The notes beneath the pieces are model-generated. The model had not been told where the DNA came from. It saw only the letters and a list, made by a program, of their open reading frames with translations, and ran no database searches. A stretch of DNA of 64,000 nt from Sporosarcina sp. P32b (lineage in GTDB: Bacteria > Bacillota > Bacilli > Bacillales_A > Planococcaceae), in contig NZ_PDZB01000001.1 in NCBI RefSeq assembly GCF_002743335.1, forward strand, positions 1-64,000, in the 5' to 3' direction. Position numbers and translations under genes: made by a program. The stretch's first letter is position 1, and each line of letters opens with the position of its first letter. Positions 7,025 through 17,200 of this stretch are shown piece by piece.

Positions 7025-9127
7025 ATGGCTTCTGGGAAAAATGTCTATCGCCTGCAAAATTTGTCGTGCACAAGTTGTGCCGCGAAATTCGAGAAAAATG
7101 TTCGGCAGATTGATTCTGTTGAAGATGTACAGCTGAACTTTGGTGCATCCAAATTAACGGTTGCAGGAGAGGCCTCTATTTTACAATTAGAAGAAGCGGG
7201 TGCGTTTGACGGTATAAAGGTATTCCCTGAAAAGCAGCGGATTATTAAACAGCATACCCCTTTTTGGAAAAAACGTGAAAATCAAACGACTATTGCTTCG
7301 TTAGTTTTACTAGTAGCAGGGTATGCAGTATCTACCGCGAATGGTGCTAATAACTGGCTGTCGATTGCTTTGTTTCTCTCTGCCATATTAATCGGCGGAT
7401 TCAGTTTAATGAAGGAAGGATTAACGAATCTTTTCAAACTTGAATTTGATATGTCTACATTAATGACAATCGCAGTGATCGGAGCTGCACTCATTGGTGA
7501 TTGGGCAGAAGGCGCGGTTGTAGTCTTCCTGTTCTCCGTCAGTGAAGCATTAGAAAGTTACTCAATCGATAAAGCGAGAAATTCCATTACGTCTCTAATT
7601 GAAATCGCTCCCACTACAGCGATTGTACTTCGTGGTACGAATGAATTTGAAGTAGATGTGGAAGATTTACGAATTAATGATGTGATTTTGATTAAACCGG
7701 GACAAAAGATTGCGATGGACGGTGAAGTCATTCAAGGGGACTCATCTGTTAACCAGGCAGCAATCACAGGTGAGTCTGTGCCTGTCCATAAAGTACTAGG
7801 AGACGAAGTGTTTGCTGGAACGTTGAATGAAGAAGGTGTAATGCAAGTTCGTGTTACAAAGCTTGCTGAAGACACGACAATTGCCAAAATCATTCATTTA
7901 GTCGAAGAAGCACAGGCAGAAAAAGCACCGACACAGCAATTTGTCGATCGTTTTGCGAGATACTATACACCAGCCATTTTAGGTATTTCTTTACTGATCA
8001 TGATCATACCGCCACTATTACTCGGTGGAGTATGGGGTGACTGGTTCTACAAAGGTCTTGTCGTATTAGTAGTCGGCTGTCCGTGTGCATTAGTCATTTC
8101 AACACCTATAGCCATCGTTACCGCGATTGGTAACGCTGCACGTAATGGTGTGTTAATCAAGGGTGGCATTCATTTAGAAGAGACCGGACAAATTAAAGTC
8201 GTGGCGTTCGATAAAACAGGTACGCTAACTGAAGGGCGTCCGGAAGTAACTGATGTCGTGACCGTGTCCACATTAACTGAAGATCAAGTATTGCAACAAG
8301 CTGCTTCAATCGAGAAGTACTCCCAACATCCATTAGCCTCATCGATTATGCGAGCGGCAGAGAAATTACCACTAGGATTGCTAGCAGTGGAACAATTCCA
8401 ATCGATTACAGGCAAAGGTGCAAAAGCTATGATTGGAGAGCACTTGGTGCATGTGGGAAGTCCGAATTTATTCAGAGAAATGAATACAGTCGAAGCATCA
8501 ATTGAACAGCAGATTCTTACCTTGCAGAAACAAGGCAAAACCGTCATGCTCGTCTGGTCTGAAGCAGGACTAGAAGGAATCATAGCAGTAGCTGATCAAG
8601 TCCGTAAAAGTAGCTTGAAAGTCATCGAGAAGCTTCATGAAATGGGCAAGAAGACTGTTATGCTAACGGGTGATAATCAATCAACCGCTTTAGCAATTGG
8701 AGCGCAACTTGGTTTGTCAGAAGTCAAAGCAGAATTATTACCGGATCAAAAAGTCGAGATGATTAAATCATTGAGTCAATACGGTAAAGTAGCAATGGTA
8801 GGTGACGGAGTGAACGATGCACCGGCTTTAGCTACAGCAAATGTTGGTATTGCGATGGGTGGAGCAGGAACAGATACTGCACTTGAAACGGCAGATATTG
8901 CATTGATGGCAGATGATTTGGAGAAACTTCCCTATACTATCAAATTAAGCTCACGCACAAAACAAATCATTCTTCAAAATATTTCGATCGCACTAGGTTT
9001 GAAAGTCATCGCGTTGCTACTCATCATTCCAGGCTGGCTGACATTATGGATGGCGGTCATGGCGGATATGGGTGCGACCGTCATTGTAGTATTGAATTCA
9101 TTGAGGCTCATGAAAAATAAAATATAA
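7025..9127 (+). CDS. cadA: Heavy-metal P1B-type ATPase (Cd/Zn/Pb exporter, CadA type)
   Basis: This 700-aa ATP-driven exporter should pump soft divalent metals out of the cell. An N-terminal HMA domain carries the metal-binding CTSC (Cys15, Cys18). Next come the actuator TGES motif, the membrane CPC (residues 352-354) that marks Zn/Cd/Pb transport, the phosphorylation motif DKTGT (Asp396) and MVGDGVNDAP near the C-terminus. The gene is monocistronic, with a terminator before and after. Two CadC-like operators flank its promoter, so induction by metal is expected, yet no ArsR-family gene lies in the window. Copper specificity is unlikely because the CPC/HMA context is CadA-like. Confidence 0.9.
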   Translation: MASGKNVYRLQNLSCTSCAAKFEKNVRQIDSVEDVQLNFGASKLTVAGEASILQLEEAGAFDGIKVFPEKQRIIKQHTPFWKKRENQTTIASLVLLVAGYAVSTANGANNWLSIALFLSAILIGGFSLMKEGLTNLFKLEFDMSTLMTIAVIGAALIGDWAEGAVVVFLFSVSEALESYSIDKARNSITSLIEIAPTTAIVLRGTNEFEVDVEDLRINDVILIKPGQKIAMDGEVIQGDSSVNQAAITGESVPVHKVLGDEVFAGTLNEEGVMQVRVTKLAEDTTIAKIIHLVEEAQAEKAPTQQFVDRFARYYTPAILGISLLIMIIPPLLLGGVWGDWFYKGLVVLVVGCPCALVISTPIAIVTAIGNAARNGVLIKGGIHLEETGQIKVVAFDKTGTLTEGRPEVTDVVTVSTLTEDQVLQQAASIEKYSQHPLASSIMRAAEKLPLGLLAVEQFQSITGKGAKAMIGEHLVHVGSPNLFREMNTVEASIEQQILTLQKQGKTVMLVWSEAGLEGIIAVADQVRKSSLKVIEKLHEMGKKTVMLTGDNQSTALAIGAQLGLSEVKAELLPDQKVEMIKSLSQYGKVAMVGDGVNDAPALATANVGIAMGGAGTDTALETADIALMADDLEKLPYTIKLSSRTKQIILQNISIALGLKVIALLLIIPGWLTLWMAVMADMGATVIVVLNSLRLMKNKI

Positions 9128-9132
9128 TGGAG

Positions 9133-9166
9133 AAACTTCAGTCGAATAAATCGTCTGAAGTTTTTT
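9133..9166 (+). terminator. cadA terminator
   Basis: AAACTTCAG (9133-9141) pairs with CTGAAGTTT (9155-9163), followed by further T. Confidence 0.85.
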
Positions 9167-9222
9167 CTGTTGAATAAAATGGTAGACTGATAACAAGAAC
9201 AAACATGAGGAGTGTGGATTAT

Positions 9223-10611
9223 TTGGCAATGAGCAGTCTAGAACTTGAAATGATTATGAACAAACAGAAGCAATATTATACATCAGGAGTGACGCGCAGT
9301 ATGTCATTCAGGAAAATGATGTTGGAAAAATTGTATAAAGCGATTCAGAAGCATGAAAAAGAAATCTCGGATGCATTGCATCAAGATCTACACAAACACC
9401 CGCTTGAAGCATATGTAGCAGAAACAGGATTTGTTTTATCGAGCATTACACATATGTTGGATCACTTGGATGAATGGGCAGCTCCTGAAAAGGTGAAAAC
9501 GCCACTCCATTTACAACCAGCAACTAGCTTTATCGTAAAAGAACCATATGGCAGCGTATTGATTATTGGACCGTTCAACTATCCGTTCCAACTATTAATT
9601 GATCCACTAATCGGTTCAATAGCAACAGGGAACTGTACGGTGTTGAAACCTTCAGAAGATGCAGTGCATACGGCGGCAGTCGTAGACAAAATTATTACAA
9701 GTGTATTTCCACCGGAGTTTGTATCCGTTGTGCATGGTCACAAAGAAGAGACACAATTATTACTTGGCGCGCCATTTGATTATGTATTCTTTACAGGCAG
9801 TGCAAAAGTAGGGAAAATCGTTATGAAAGCTTGCGCGGAAAGATTGACTCCATTGACTTTAGAATTGGGTGGTAAAAGTCCAGCCGTTGTCGACCATACT
9901 GCAGATATTAAAAAAGCGGCGGAGAAAATTGTTTGGGGTAAGTTCATGAATGCAGGTCAAACATGTGTAGCACCAGACTATGTACTGGCTGACGTTTCGA
10001 TTCATGATGAATTAATCCATGAAATGAAGAGTGCGATCCAGCGTTTTTACGGGAGTGACGCACAGAAGAGTGCTGATTACGGTCGCATCATAGCAGATCG
10101 TCATTTCGATCGATTAGCGAAAATATTAGATGAAGATCAAGCATATATCGTAGAAGGTGGCAAAACAGATGCTGCGGATAAATACATTGAGCCGACGATT
10201 TTAGCGCTATCAGACTGGAATAGCGCAAGTATGCAAGATGAGTTATTTGGTCCGATCTTGCCTGTCCTGCCTTATGACAATTTAGGGGTTGCACTTCAGC
10301 AAATCAGCATGTTGCCTAAGCCGCTAGCTGCATACTTTTTCACTGAGAACGATGAGGCCGCTAATCATTTCATTGAAGTATTGCCATTTGGTGGCGGATG
10401 TATCAATGACACCGTTTCTCATGTCGCAAACATTCATTTGCCATTTGGTGGAGTAGGTCCATCTGGAATGAATCAATACCATGGAAAAGCAAGTTTTGAA
10501 ACATTCTCCCATTCGAAATCGATGATGAAAAAGAGCACAGCAGTATCGGTGCCGCTCGCATTTCCTCCGTACAAAGGAAAATTGCCATTAGTGAAGCGTT
10601 TCTTGCGCTAA
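9223..10611 (+). CDS. Aldehyde dehydrogenase family protein
   Basis: This enzyme of about 462 aa should oxidise aldehydes to acids with NAD(P). It has LELGGKSP with the general-base Glu, MNAGQTCVAPDYV with the catalytic Cys, and the C-terminal PFGGVGPSGMNQYHGK segment. The short length (~460 rather than ~490) and a hydrophobic-basic C-terminus fit the class 3 / fatty-aldehyde group. I chose TTG 9223 because GAGGAG at 9207-9212 is 10 bp upstream; ATG 9229 is also possible, and ATG 9205 would overlap that site. Its natural substrate is unknown. Confidence 0.88.
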   Translation: MAMSSLELEMIMNKQKQYYTSGVTRSMSFRKMMLEKLYKAIQKHEKEISDALHQDLHKHPLEAYVAETGFVLSSITHMLDHLDEWAAPEKVKTPLHLQPATSFIVKEPYGSVLIIGPFNYPFQLLIDPLIGSIATGNCTVLKPSEDAVHTAAVVDKIITSVFPPEFVSVVHGHKEETQLLLGAPFDYVFFTGSAKVGKIVMKACAERLTPLTLELGGKSPAVVDHTADIKKAAEKIVWGKFMNAGQTCVAPDYVLADVSIHDELIHEMKSAIQRFYGSDAQKSADYGRIIADRHFDRLAKILDEDQAYIVEGGKTDAADKYIEPTILALSDWNSASMQDELFGPILPVLPYDNLGVALQQISMLPKPLAAYFFTENDEAANHFIEVLPFGGGCINDTVSHVANIHLPFGGVGPSGMNQYHGKASFETFSHSKSMMKKSTAVSVPLAFPPYKGKLPLVKRFLR

Positions 10612-10623
10612 CGGTAAGGAAAT

Positions 10624-10752
10624 TCAAACTTTTGTCCACGCGCTTTGCTGGTTTTCGACTAGCAAAGTGCCTTTGTGGTCAACTAGATTTTTTGAAATGA
10701 ACATACTAAGTCCTGCGCCATTTTCTGTTGTATATTCTGTCTCAAGATACAC
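10624..10752 (-). pseudogene. Remnant of a histidine kinase ATPase domain
   Basis: Read on the minus strand, this stretch encodes about 42 residues ending in a stop at 10624-10626. They include TTENGAGLSMFISKNL followed by VDHKGTLLVEN, which line up with the G-box region of HATPase_c kinases (GTGLGL.ISK.IVE.HGG.L.VEN). A stop codon (10753-10755) breaks the frame just upstream and no ribosome site or further domain is present. This looks like the decayed 3' end of a sensor kinase. The rest of 10756-10880 holds only short hairpins and no gene. Confidence 0.5.
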
Positions 10753-10877
10753 CTATCCACCTCGAGTACAGGGTGGATGCAATAAGAAAAGACGCGTATG
10801 ATATAGGTAATTGATTAAGTAGATGCTACTTCATTAAACAGAATAAAAAAGCGTTTATGAATTACTTTTTGTTTATT

Positions 10878-10886
10878 TGCTATAAT
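10878..10886 (+). promoter_or_regulatory. Extended -10 promoter of murE
   Basis: TGCTATAAT is a consensus extended -10 element 37 bp before the murE start. No good -35 is seen 16-18 bp upstream. Confidence 0.55.
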
Positions 10887-10923
10887 TATAAGAGTTATTC
10901 ACCAACCTATTGGAGGAAACCAT

Positions 10924-12414
10924 ATGAACACGAAAGAATTACTATCAGTGCTACCTGTAAAAACCATCAAAGGAACATTGCCAGAAAATGTGACAGACGT
11001 GGCAGTGGATTCAAGAGCTGTTCAAGATGGAGGGGTATTTGTTTGTCTGAAAGGTTATACAGTGAACGGTCATCAATTCGTTAAGAGTGCATTGATGAGT
11101 GGGGCGCGCGTCATTATCGCATCAGAGCCGATTATGATAGATGAAGATCGTACAGCAGTTGTCTATGTAGAAAACACATCAAAAGCAATAGAGTTACTGG
11201 CGTCTAAGTACTATCAGTATCCTTCAAAGCGCATGAAGATGATTGGTGTGACGGGAACCAATGGAAAAACAAGTGTTGGTAACATCATTCATGATATGCT
11301 GCGACAGACGGAAGAAAAAACAGCCGTTTCAGGTACGATTGGCTTTAAATTAAATGATATCCTTTATGAAACAGAAAATACTACGACCGATGTTTTGACA
11401 ACGCAGCAAATGATTGCACAAGCAGCAAATGAAGGCTGTGAATCGATGATCATGGAAGTTTCTTCACATGGCTTAGTTGAAGGCCGACTGGCAGGAACTG
11501 AATTTGATATCGCGATTTTCACTAACTTAACGCATGACCATTTGGACTATCATAAAACGATGGAGAATTACAGTGCAGCGAAAGGTTTACTGTTTGCACA
11601 ACTAGGTCAGCAACTTGATCAGCAAAAGTTTGCGATCATTAATGCAGATGATCCATGGAGTAGTAAAATGATCGAAATGACTTCTTTCCCCATTTTTACA
11701 TACGGTATTCATGTGAAGTCTTCATTCCAAGCGACAGCGATTGACATGCATTCGAACTATACGAAATTTCAATTGCAAGCACCGGACGGAACGTTCTCGG
11801 TCAGGATGCCGTTAATTGGAGAGTTTAATGTCTATAATGCCTTGGCTGCAATTGCAGCGTTATATGCTAAAGGAATGGCGACAGAAGATATTTTACCGCT
11901 GATTGCGAATGTATCCACAGTGAAAGGCCGCCTGGAAAAAGTGGAGACCTCTCTACCACTGACGATTTTCATTGATTATGCACATTCACCGGATGCGATT
12001 GAAAAAGCGATTGCGACCGTACAACCTTTAAAAAAGGAAGGCAACCGTCTATTATTCCTAATTGGAACGGGAGGCAATCGTGATCGGCTGAAGCGCCCGA
12101 TTATGGGAGAAAAAGCAGCGGCTGCAGATTATGTAGTCTTTACGACAGATGATCCACGAGATGAGCCGTATGAGTCCATCATATCGGAACTTAGTGCCAC
12201 AATGCCGCATAATCAGTATGCATGTATAGGTGATAGAGAAGAAGCAGTCCGTCATACTATAGAGCAAGCGAATGCAGGAGATATCATTATATTTGCCGGA
12301 AAAGGACATGAAGATTTTCAGATTATCGGCAATACGAAATATCCACATTCAGATGCGAAAATTGCCCTTCTAGAAGCAGCTAAAAAGTTTGGCGATACAA
12401 CCATTAATAAATGA
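10924..12414 (+). CDS. murE: UDP-MurNAc-tripeptide synthetase (MurE family)
   Basis: This 496-aa Mur ligase adds the third residue (meso-DAP or Lys) to UDP-MurNAc-L-Ala-D-Glu using ATP. It has the P-loop GVTGTNGKTS, the central HDHLDYHKTMENY segment with the conserved His, and a C-terminal domain with DDPR at residues 409-412. The usual DAP-type motif is DNPR. The start has TTGGAGGAAA upstream. The gene stands alone before prfC, not in a dcw cluster, so it may be a second copy or a relocated murE. Substrate specificity is left open. Confidence 0.88.
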   Translation: MNTKELLSVLPVKTIKGTLPENVTDVAVDSRAVQDGGVFVCLKGYTVNGHQFVKSALMSGARVIIASEPIMIDEDRTAVVYVENTSKAIELLASKYYQYPSKRMKMIGVTGTNGKTSVGNIIHDMLRQTEEKTAVSGTIGFKLNDILYETENTTTDVLTTQQMIAQAANEGCESMIMEVSSHGLVEGRLAGTEFDIAIFTNLTHDHLDYHKTMENYSAAKGLLFAQLGQQLDQQKFAIINADDPWSSKMIEMTSFPIFTYGIHVKSSFQATAIDMHSNYTKFQLQAPDGTFSVRMPLIGEFNVYNALAAIAALYAKGMATEDILPLIANVSTVKGRLEKVETSLPLTIFIDYAHSPDAIEKAIATVQPLKKEGNRLLFLIGTGGNRDRLKRPIMGEKAAAADYVVFTTDDPRDEPYESIISELSATMPHNQYACIGDREEAVRHTIEQANAGDIIIFAGKGHEDFQIIGNTKYPHSDAKIALLEAAKKFGDTTINK

Positions 12415-12528
12415 AGGACAGTTTGAATTTGAGAGTCTATAGTTTTTTAGTCAATTCAATGAAAATCATTGAAATGCATCCCTATTCTCTCTATGATAGA
12501 AAACGTAAGCAAAAGGAGAGTACGATTG

Positions 12529-14106
12529 ATGCAAAAGAATAAACATGATGAAATTACATCGCGACGAACGTTTGCGATTATTTCTCACCCAGATGCGGGT
12601 AAAACGACAATTACTGAAAAGTTACTATATTTTGGCGGAGCGATTCGCGATGCAGGAACAGTTAAAGGAAAGAAATCAGGGAAATTTGCTACGTCTGACT
12701 GGATGGAAATTGAAAAACAACGGGGAATATCGGTAACATCTTCGGTTTTGCAATTTGATTATGCTGGCAAACGTGTCAATATTTTGGATACACCCGGACA
12801 CGAAGACTTCAGTGAAGATACGTATAGAACATTAATGGCAGTAGATGCCGCCGTCATGATGGTGGATTCAGCTAAAGGAATTGAGCCACAGACGATTAAA
12901 TTGTTCAAAGTATGTAAAATGCGCGGGATTCCAATCTTCACATTCATCAATAAAATGGACCGACAAGGTAAAGAACCATTGGAACTAATGGAAGAATTGG
13001 AAGAAGTGTTAGAAATCCAATCATATGCTATGAATTGGCCGATTGGTATGGGGAAAGAGTTCCTAGGCATTTACGATCGATTCAATGAACGTATAGAGTT
13101 GGCACGCCCTAATGCAGATGAGGAACGTTTCCTCCCAATCGACGATGAAGGCGAGCTTGCAGTAGAGCATTCTATGAAAGAGACGTCTTATTATAAGCAA
13201 GCACTAGAAGATGTCATGCTATTGAATGAAGCAGGAAACGACTTCGATGAAGAACGTATCGCGAAAGGTGATTTAACACCTGTATTCTTCGGTAGTGCAT
13301 TGACTAACTTCGGTGTTCAAACATTCCTAGAAACGTTTTTACAGTTCGCACCTGAGCCACAACCTCGGTTGACGAAAGATGCTGAATACGTAGATCCTGA
13401 ATCTGATGTTTTTTCAGGTTTCATCTTCAAAATTCAAGCGAATATGAATCCTGCACATCGGGATCGTATTGCATTCGTCCGAATTGTATCAGGTGAGTTC
13501 GAGCGTGGCATGACTGTAACCGTTCCACGTCTATCGAAAAACTTTAAGTTAACTCAAACGACTCAATTCCTTGCAGATGATCGTGAAACCGTCAATCAAG
13601 CAGTAGCGGGCGATATCATTGGGTTATATGACACGGGTAACTATCAAATCGGTGACACGGTCATTAGCGGTAAAGCGAACTTCCAGTTTGAAGCCCTTCC
13701 GCAATTTACTCCTGAGCTATTTGTTAGAGTAAATGCCAAAAACGTAATGAAATCAAAACAGTTCCACAAAGGAATCCTACAGCTCGTGCAAGAAGGAGCT
13801 ATTCAATATTATAAAACCTTGCATACTGAAGAAGTCATTTTGGGTGCAGTAGGTCAGCTTCAATTCGAAGTATTTGAACATCGCATGAGAGCGGAATACC
13901 ACGTAGAAGTGCAAATGGAAACGATGGGATCCAAAGTAGCACGCTGGATTGAAAACGAAGAAGATGTGAAAGAGTCCATGGCAGGACAACGCGCGTTACT
14001 CGTAAAAGATCGACATGATCAAAAAGTATTCTTGTTTGAAAACAATTTTGCTATGCGTTGGTTCCAGGATAAATTCCCGGACATTAAGCTGTATAACCAA
14101 TTATAA
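12529..14106 (+). CDS. prfC: Peptide chain release factor 3
   Basis: This 525-aa translational GTPase removes RF1/RF2 from ribosomes after peptide release. The G1 motif [14 protein letters not shown], the G3 DTPGHEDF and the G4 FINKMDR are all present, and length matches the family. The upstream frame continues to 12469, but AAAGGAGA at 12513-12519 fixes the start at ATG 12529. It is followed by a very stable terminator. Confidence 0.95.
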   Translation: MQKNKHDEITSRRTFAIISHPDAGKTTITEKLLYFGGAIRDAGTVKGKKSGKFATSDWMEIEKQRGISVTSSVLQFDYAGKRVNILDTPGHEDFSEDTYRTLMAVDAAVMMVDSAKGIEPQTIKLFKVCKMRGIPIFTFINKMDRQGKEPLELMEELEEVLEIQSYAMNWPIGMGKEFLGIYDRFNERIELARPNADEERFLPIDDEGELAVEHSMKETSYYKQALEDVMLLNEAGNDFDEERIAKGDLTPVFFGSALTNFGVQTFLETFLQFAPEPQPRLTKDAEYVDPESDVFSGFIFKIQANMNPAHRDRIAFVRIVSGEFERGMTVTVPRLSKNFKLTQTTQFLADDRETVNQAVAGDIIGLYDTGNYQIGDTVISGKANFQFEALPQFTPELFVRVNAKNVMKSKQFHKGILQLVQEGAIQYYKTLHTEEVILGAVGQLQFEVFEHRMRAEYHVEVQMETMGSKVARWIENEEDVKESMAGQRALLVKDRHDQKVFLFENNFAMRWFQDKFPDIKLYNQL

Positions 14107-14122
14107 TATATATAACAAACAT

Positions 14123-14158
14123 ACCCGGTCGGATTAATGGTAATCCGACCGGGTTATT
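14123..14158 (+). terminator. prfC terminator
   Basis: A perfect 14-bp stem ACCCGGTCGGATTA (14123-14136) / TAATCCGACCGGGT (14141-14154) has a 4-nt loop, followed by TATTTG. The T-tract is poor but the stem is very strong. Confidence 0.8.
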
Positions 14159-14248
14159 TGTTAAAATTGTGAATAAGTTTTGTGCATATTCGCTATTATT
14201 CGAGCAAATCATGGTGAAAGTACTCTATTCAGGTGGTATGGTGGAAAG

Positions 14249-14299
14249 ATGAAAAGGCTTTCCCCAACTGGAGTGCTGAGAAGAGAGAGGAATAGATAA
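14249..14299 (+). CDS. Possible 16-aa leader peptide of the RND pump
   Basis: ATG 14249 opens 16 codons (MKRLSPTGVLRRERNR) whose TAA stop is immediately followed by the pump ATG (TAAATG). The product is Arg-rich. A weak GGTGG lies 4 bp upstream. Its 3' end also contains the AGAGAGAGGAA ribosome site of the pump. This arrangement would allow translational coupling, but the ORF may be chance. Confidence 0.3.
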   Translation: MKRLSPTGVLRRERNR

Positions 14300-17200
14300 A
14301 TGAAGATTAGTAGTTTTTCGGTCAAACGGCCAGTTTTTACGTTAGTCACTATGTTTCTTGTCATTATTTTAGGTGCGGTATCCTTCTTTAAAATTCCCGT
14401 AACATTGATTCCTGACCTAAATCCGCCTGTAGCGGTAGTTGTCACGAATTATGCGGGCGCTTCCCCAACAGAAGTGAGCGAGAAAATCACCAAGCCATTG
14501 GAAGAAAGTTTATCGACAGCCCCTGGCTTAAAATCGATGCAGTCTTCTTCTCAAGAAGGAGCAAACTTAGTATTCTTACAATTTGATTGGGATTCCTCGA
14601 TTGATGATGTCCAAATGGATATCCTCCAACGGATAGATCAAGTAGAAGTGCCTGATGGGGCGAACAAACCGCGTTTCATGAAGTTTGATCCATCTCAATT
14701 CCCAGTCATCCAACTATCTTTACGCTCCGTCGATAAAGATACGAATATACGGAAGATTGCAGAAGAGCTGGAGAAAGAATTACGCCGTATTGACGGTGTA
14801 GCCAGTGTGAACGTGTCTGGTAAAATCATTGAAGACGTCCAGGTTATTTTAGATCCTGATAAATTAAAAGAATTTGGATTAGCGCAATCAGATGTCGTGC
14901 AGGCGATACAGGCTAGTAATGTATCTATGCCAGGTGATCCGATTGACACGAGTGATGGAAGAAAGTTAACTACAAGAATTTTAAGTACAGTTCAAAATAT
15001 CTCGGATGTACGAGGGATTCAAATAGGTGCCAATCCTCAGACAGGTGACAAAATTAAAGTCTCTGACGTGGCGGATGTAGCATTATTGGAGCCGAAAGTA
15101 CAAACCGAAACACGAGCCAATGATGAGCAGGCCGTACTATTGTCTGTACTTCAAGAATCAGGAGCAAATACTGCAACTGTCTCTAAAGAATTTAAAAAGT
15201 CTTTAGATAAGTTATTGGAGAAAGATGCATACAAAGATATTGAATCCGATGTTATTTTTGACCAAGGGGATTATGTACAGCTGGCAATTGGCAATATCGG
15301 TCAGTCACTAATTCTCGGTGGGTTGTTCGCCATGCTCGTATTATTTGTCTTCTTACGTGGCATTAAGAGTCCAATCATTATTGGAGTAGCCATTCCGTAT
15401 TCAGTTATTGTGACGTTCGTTCTCATGTATTTTGCAGACTTCTCATTGAATATTATGACACTCGGTGCACTTGCCCTTGGTATAGGGATGTTAGTCGATA
15501 ATGCTATCGTCGTAATAGAGAATATTGAGCGGCATTTAGCTATGGGGAAAACACCAACAGAAGCAGCAAAAGATGGTTCAAAGGAAGTGGGCGGAGCTAT
15601 AACCGCGTCTACGTTAACGACTCTAGCAGTATTTGTACCGGTAATCTTCATCACGGGGATCATTGGTCAAATCTTCACAGAGTTCGCGTTAACCATTTCG
15701 TTCAGTTTATTTGCATCGTTAGTCGTAGCATTGACTGTCGTGCCAATGCTTGCGAGCCGTTTGTTGAAGACGCCTACTGAAGAAACACTTGAGAAAAAGA
15801 ATCGTGTGAAGAAAAATCAGAGATTCGAAAAGACTGTCAAATGGGCATTGAGCCATCGTTTGATCGTGTTACTGTTAACAACTGCTTTACTTGCAGGAAG
15901 CGTATTCGGGATTATAAAAGTAGGAACCGAATTCCTACCTGCTACGGATGAAGGAGCTTTCAGTATTAATGTTAAGTTACCAAACGGTGCTTCACTTGAT
16001 GCGACAGATGACGTAGTTGAACGAATTGAAGAAGAAATGAAAAAGCAAGAAGATGTAGAAGTGTACGTCAGTTTAGTTGGGGGAACCCAGCAAAGTATGG
16101 CGCAAGGCGGATCAGAGAGTAATATGGCAGAAGTGTATGTGAAACTTATCCCACTCGACGAACGCGATCGCTCTGTCTTTGAATTTGTAGATAAAGTACA
16201 GCCAATCGTTGAGAATGAAGTTGGGGATGACGCAGAAGTCAGTTTCAACTTGCAGACCGCTGCCGGTTCGAGTCCGAATACATTAACATTCTCCCTAAAT
16301 GATACTAATGAAGAACGTTTAGGAAAAGCAGTATCAAAGCTAGATAAGAAGTTACGCGAGCTGGATACTGTGACGGACGTTGAAAATGATTTAGTAGATA
16401 CAGTGGAAGAAATAAAAATTGAAGTGGATCGTGAAAAGGCTTCAGATGTAGGATTGGCACCCTATCAAATAGCGCAAACGGTTAGTGACGTTACGCGTGG
16501 TGTCTTTGCTTCACAAATCGTCTTTGAGAAAACAGGCGAAGTAGTCGGAGTAAACGTTGGGTATGATGAGCGTTTCCGCAATAGTATAGATAAATTAAAA
16601 GAATTGGAATTAAAAACACCACTGGATACGTTTGTTAAGTTGAAGGATATAGCAGATGTGGAAATCGCGGAAGGTCCTGCAGCGATTGTACGTGTAGATC
16701 AAGCACATTCGATCGCGTTTACTGTGAAATATCTATCCAGTGAATCATTGGGAGATATGACGAAAAAGGTAAATAATATTGTAGATGATCTGGATTTACC
16801 AAGTGAAGTGGAACTTTCATATGGTGGAGATCGCGAACTATTTGAAAGTGCAATTAACGATATGCTGTTGGCAATAGTACTGGCAGTTGTATTAGTCTAT
16901 ATCGTAATGGCTGCACAGTTCGAATCGTTCAAATATCCATTTGTTATCATGTTCTCTGTACCACTCATGCTAATTGGTGTTTCACTTGCGTTATTCTTTA
17001 CGAATACACCAGTCAGTGTAACGGCAGTCATAGGACTTCTCATATTGGTGGGAATTGTCGTCAATAACGGAATTGTGTTGGTTGACTATATTAATCAGCG
17101 TAAGGAAGCAGGACTTAGTTCGTACGATGCGATCCTATCGTCTGTACGCGACCGTGTCCGTCCAATCCTAATGACAGCTCTCACAACTATTCTGGGCTTA

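Noticed and set aside
10640..10670. Hairpin GCGCTTTGCT/AGCAAAGTGC as terminator of the aldehyde dehydrogenase gene
   Set aside because: No T-tract follows and it lies in the kinase remnant; the stem may be incidental.
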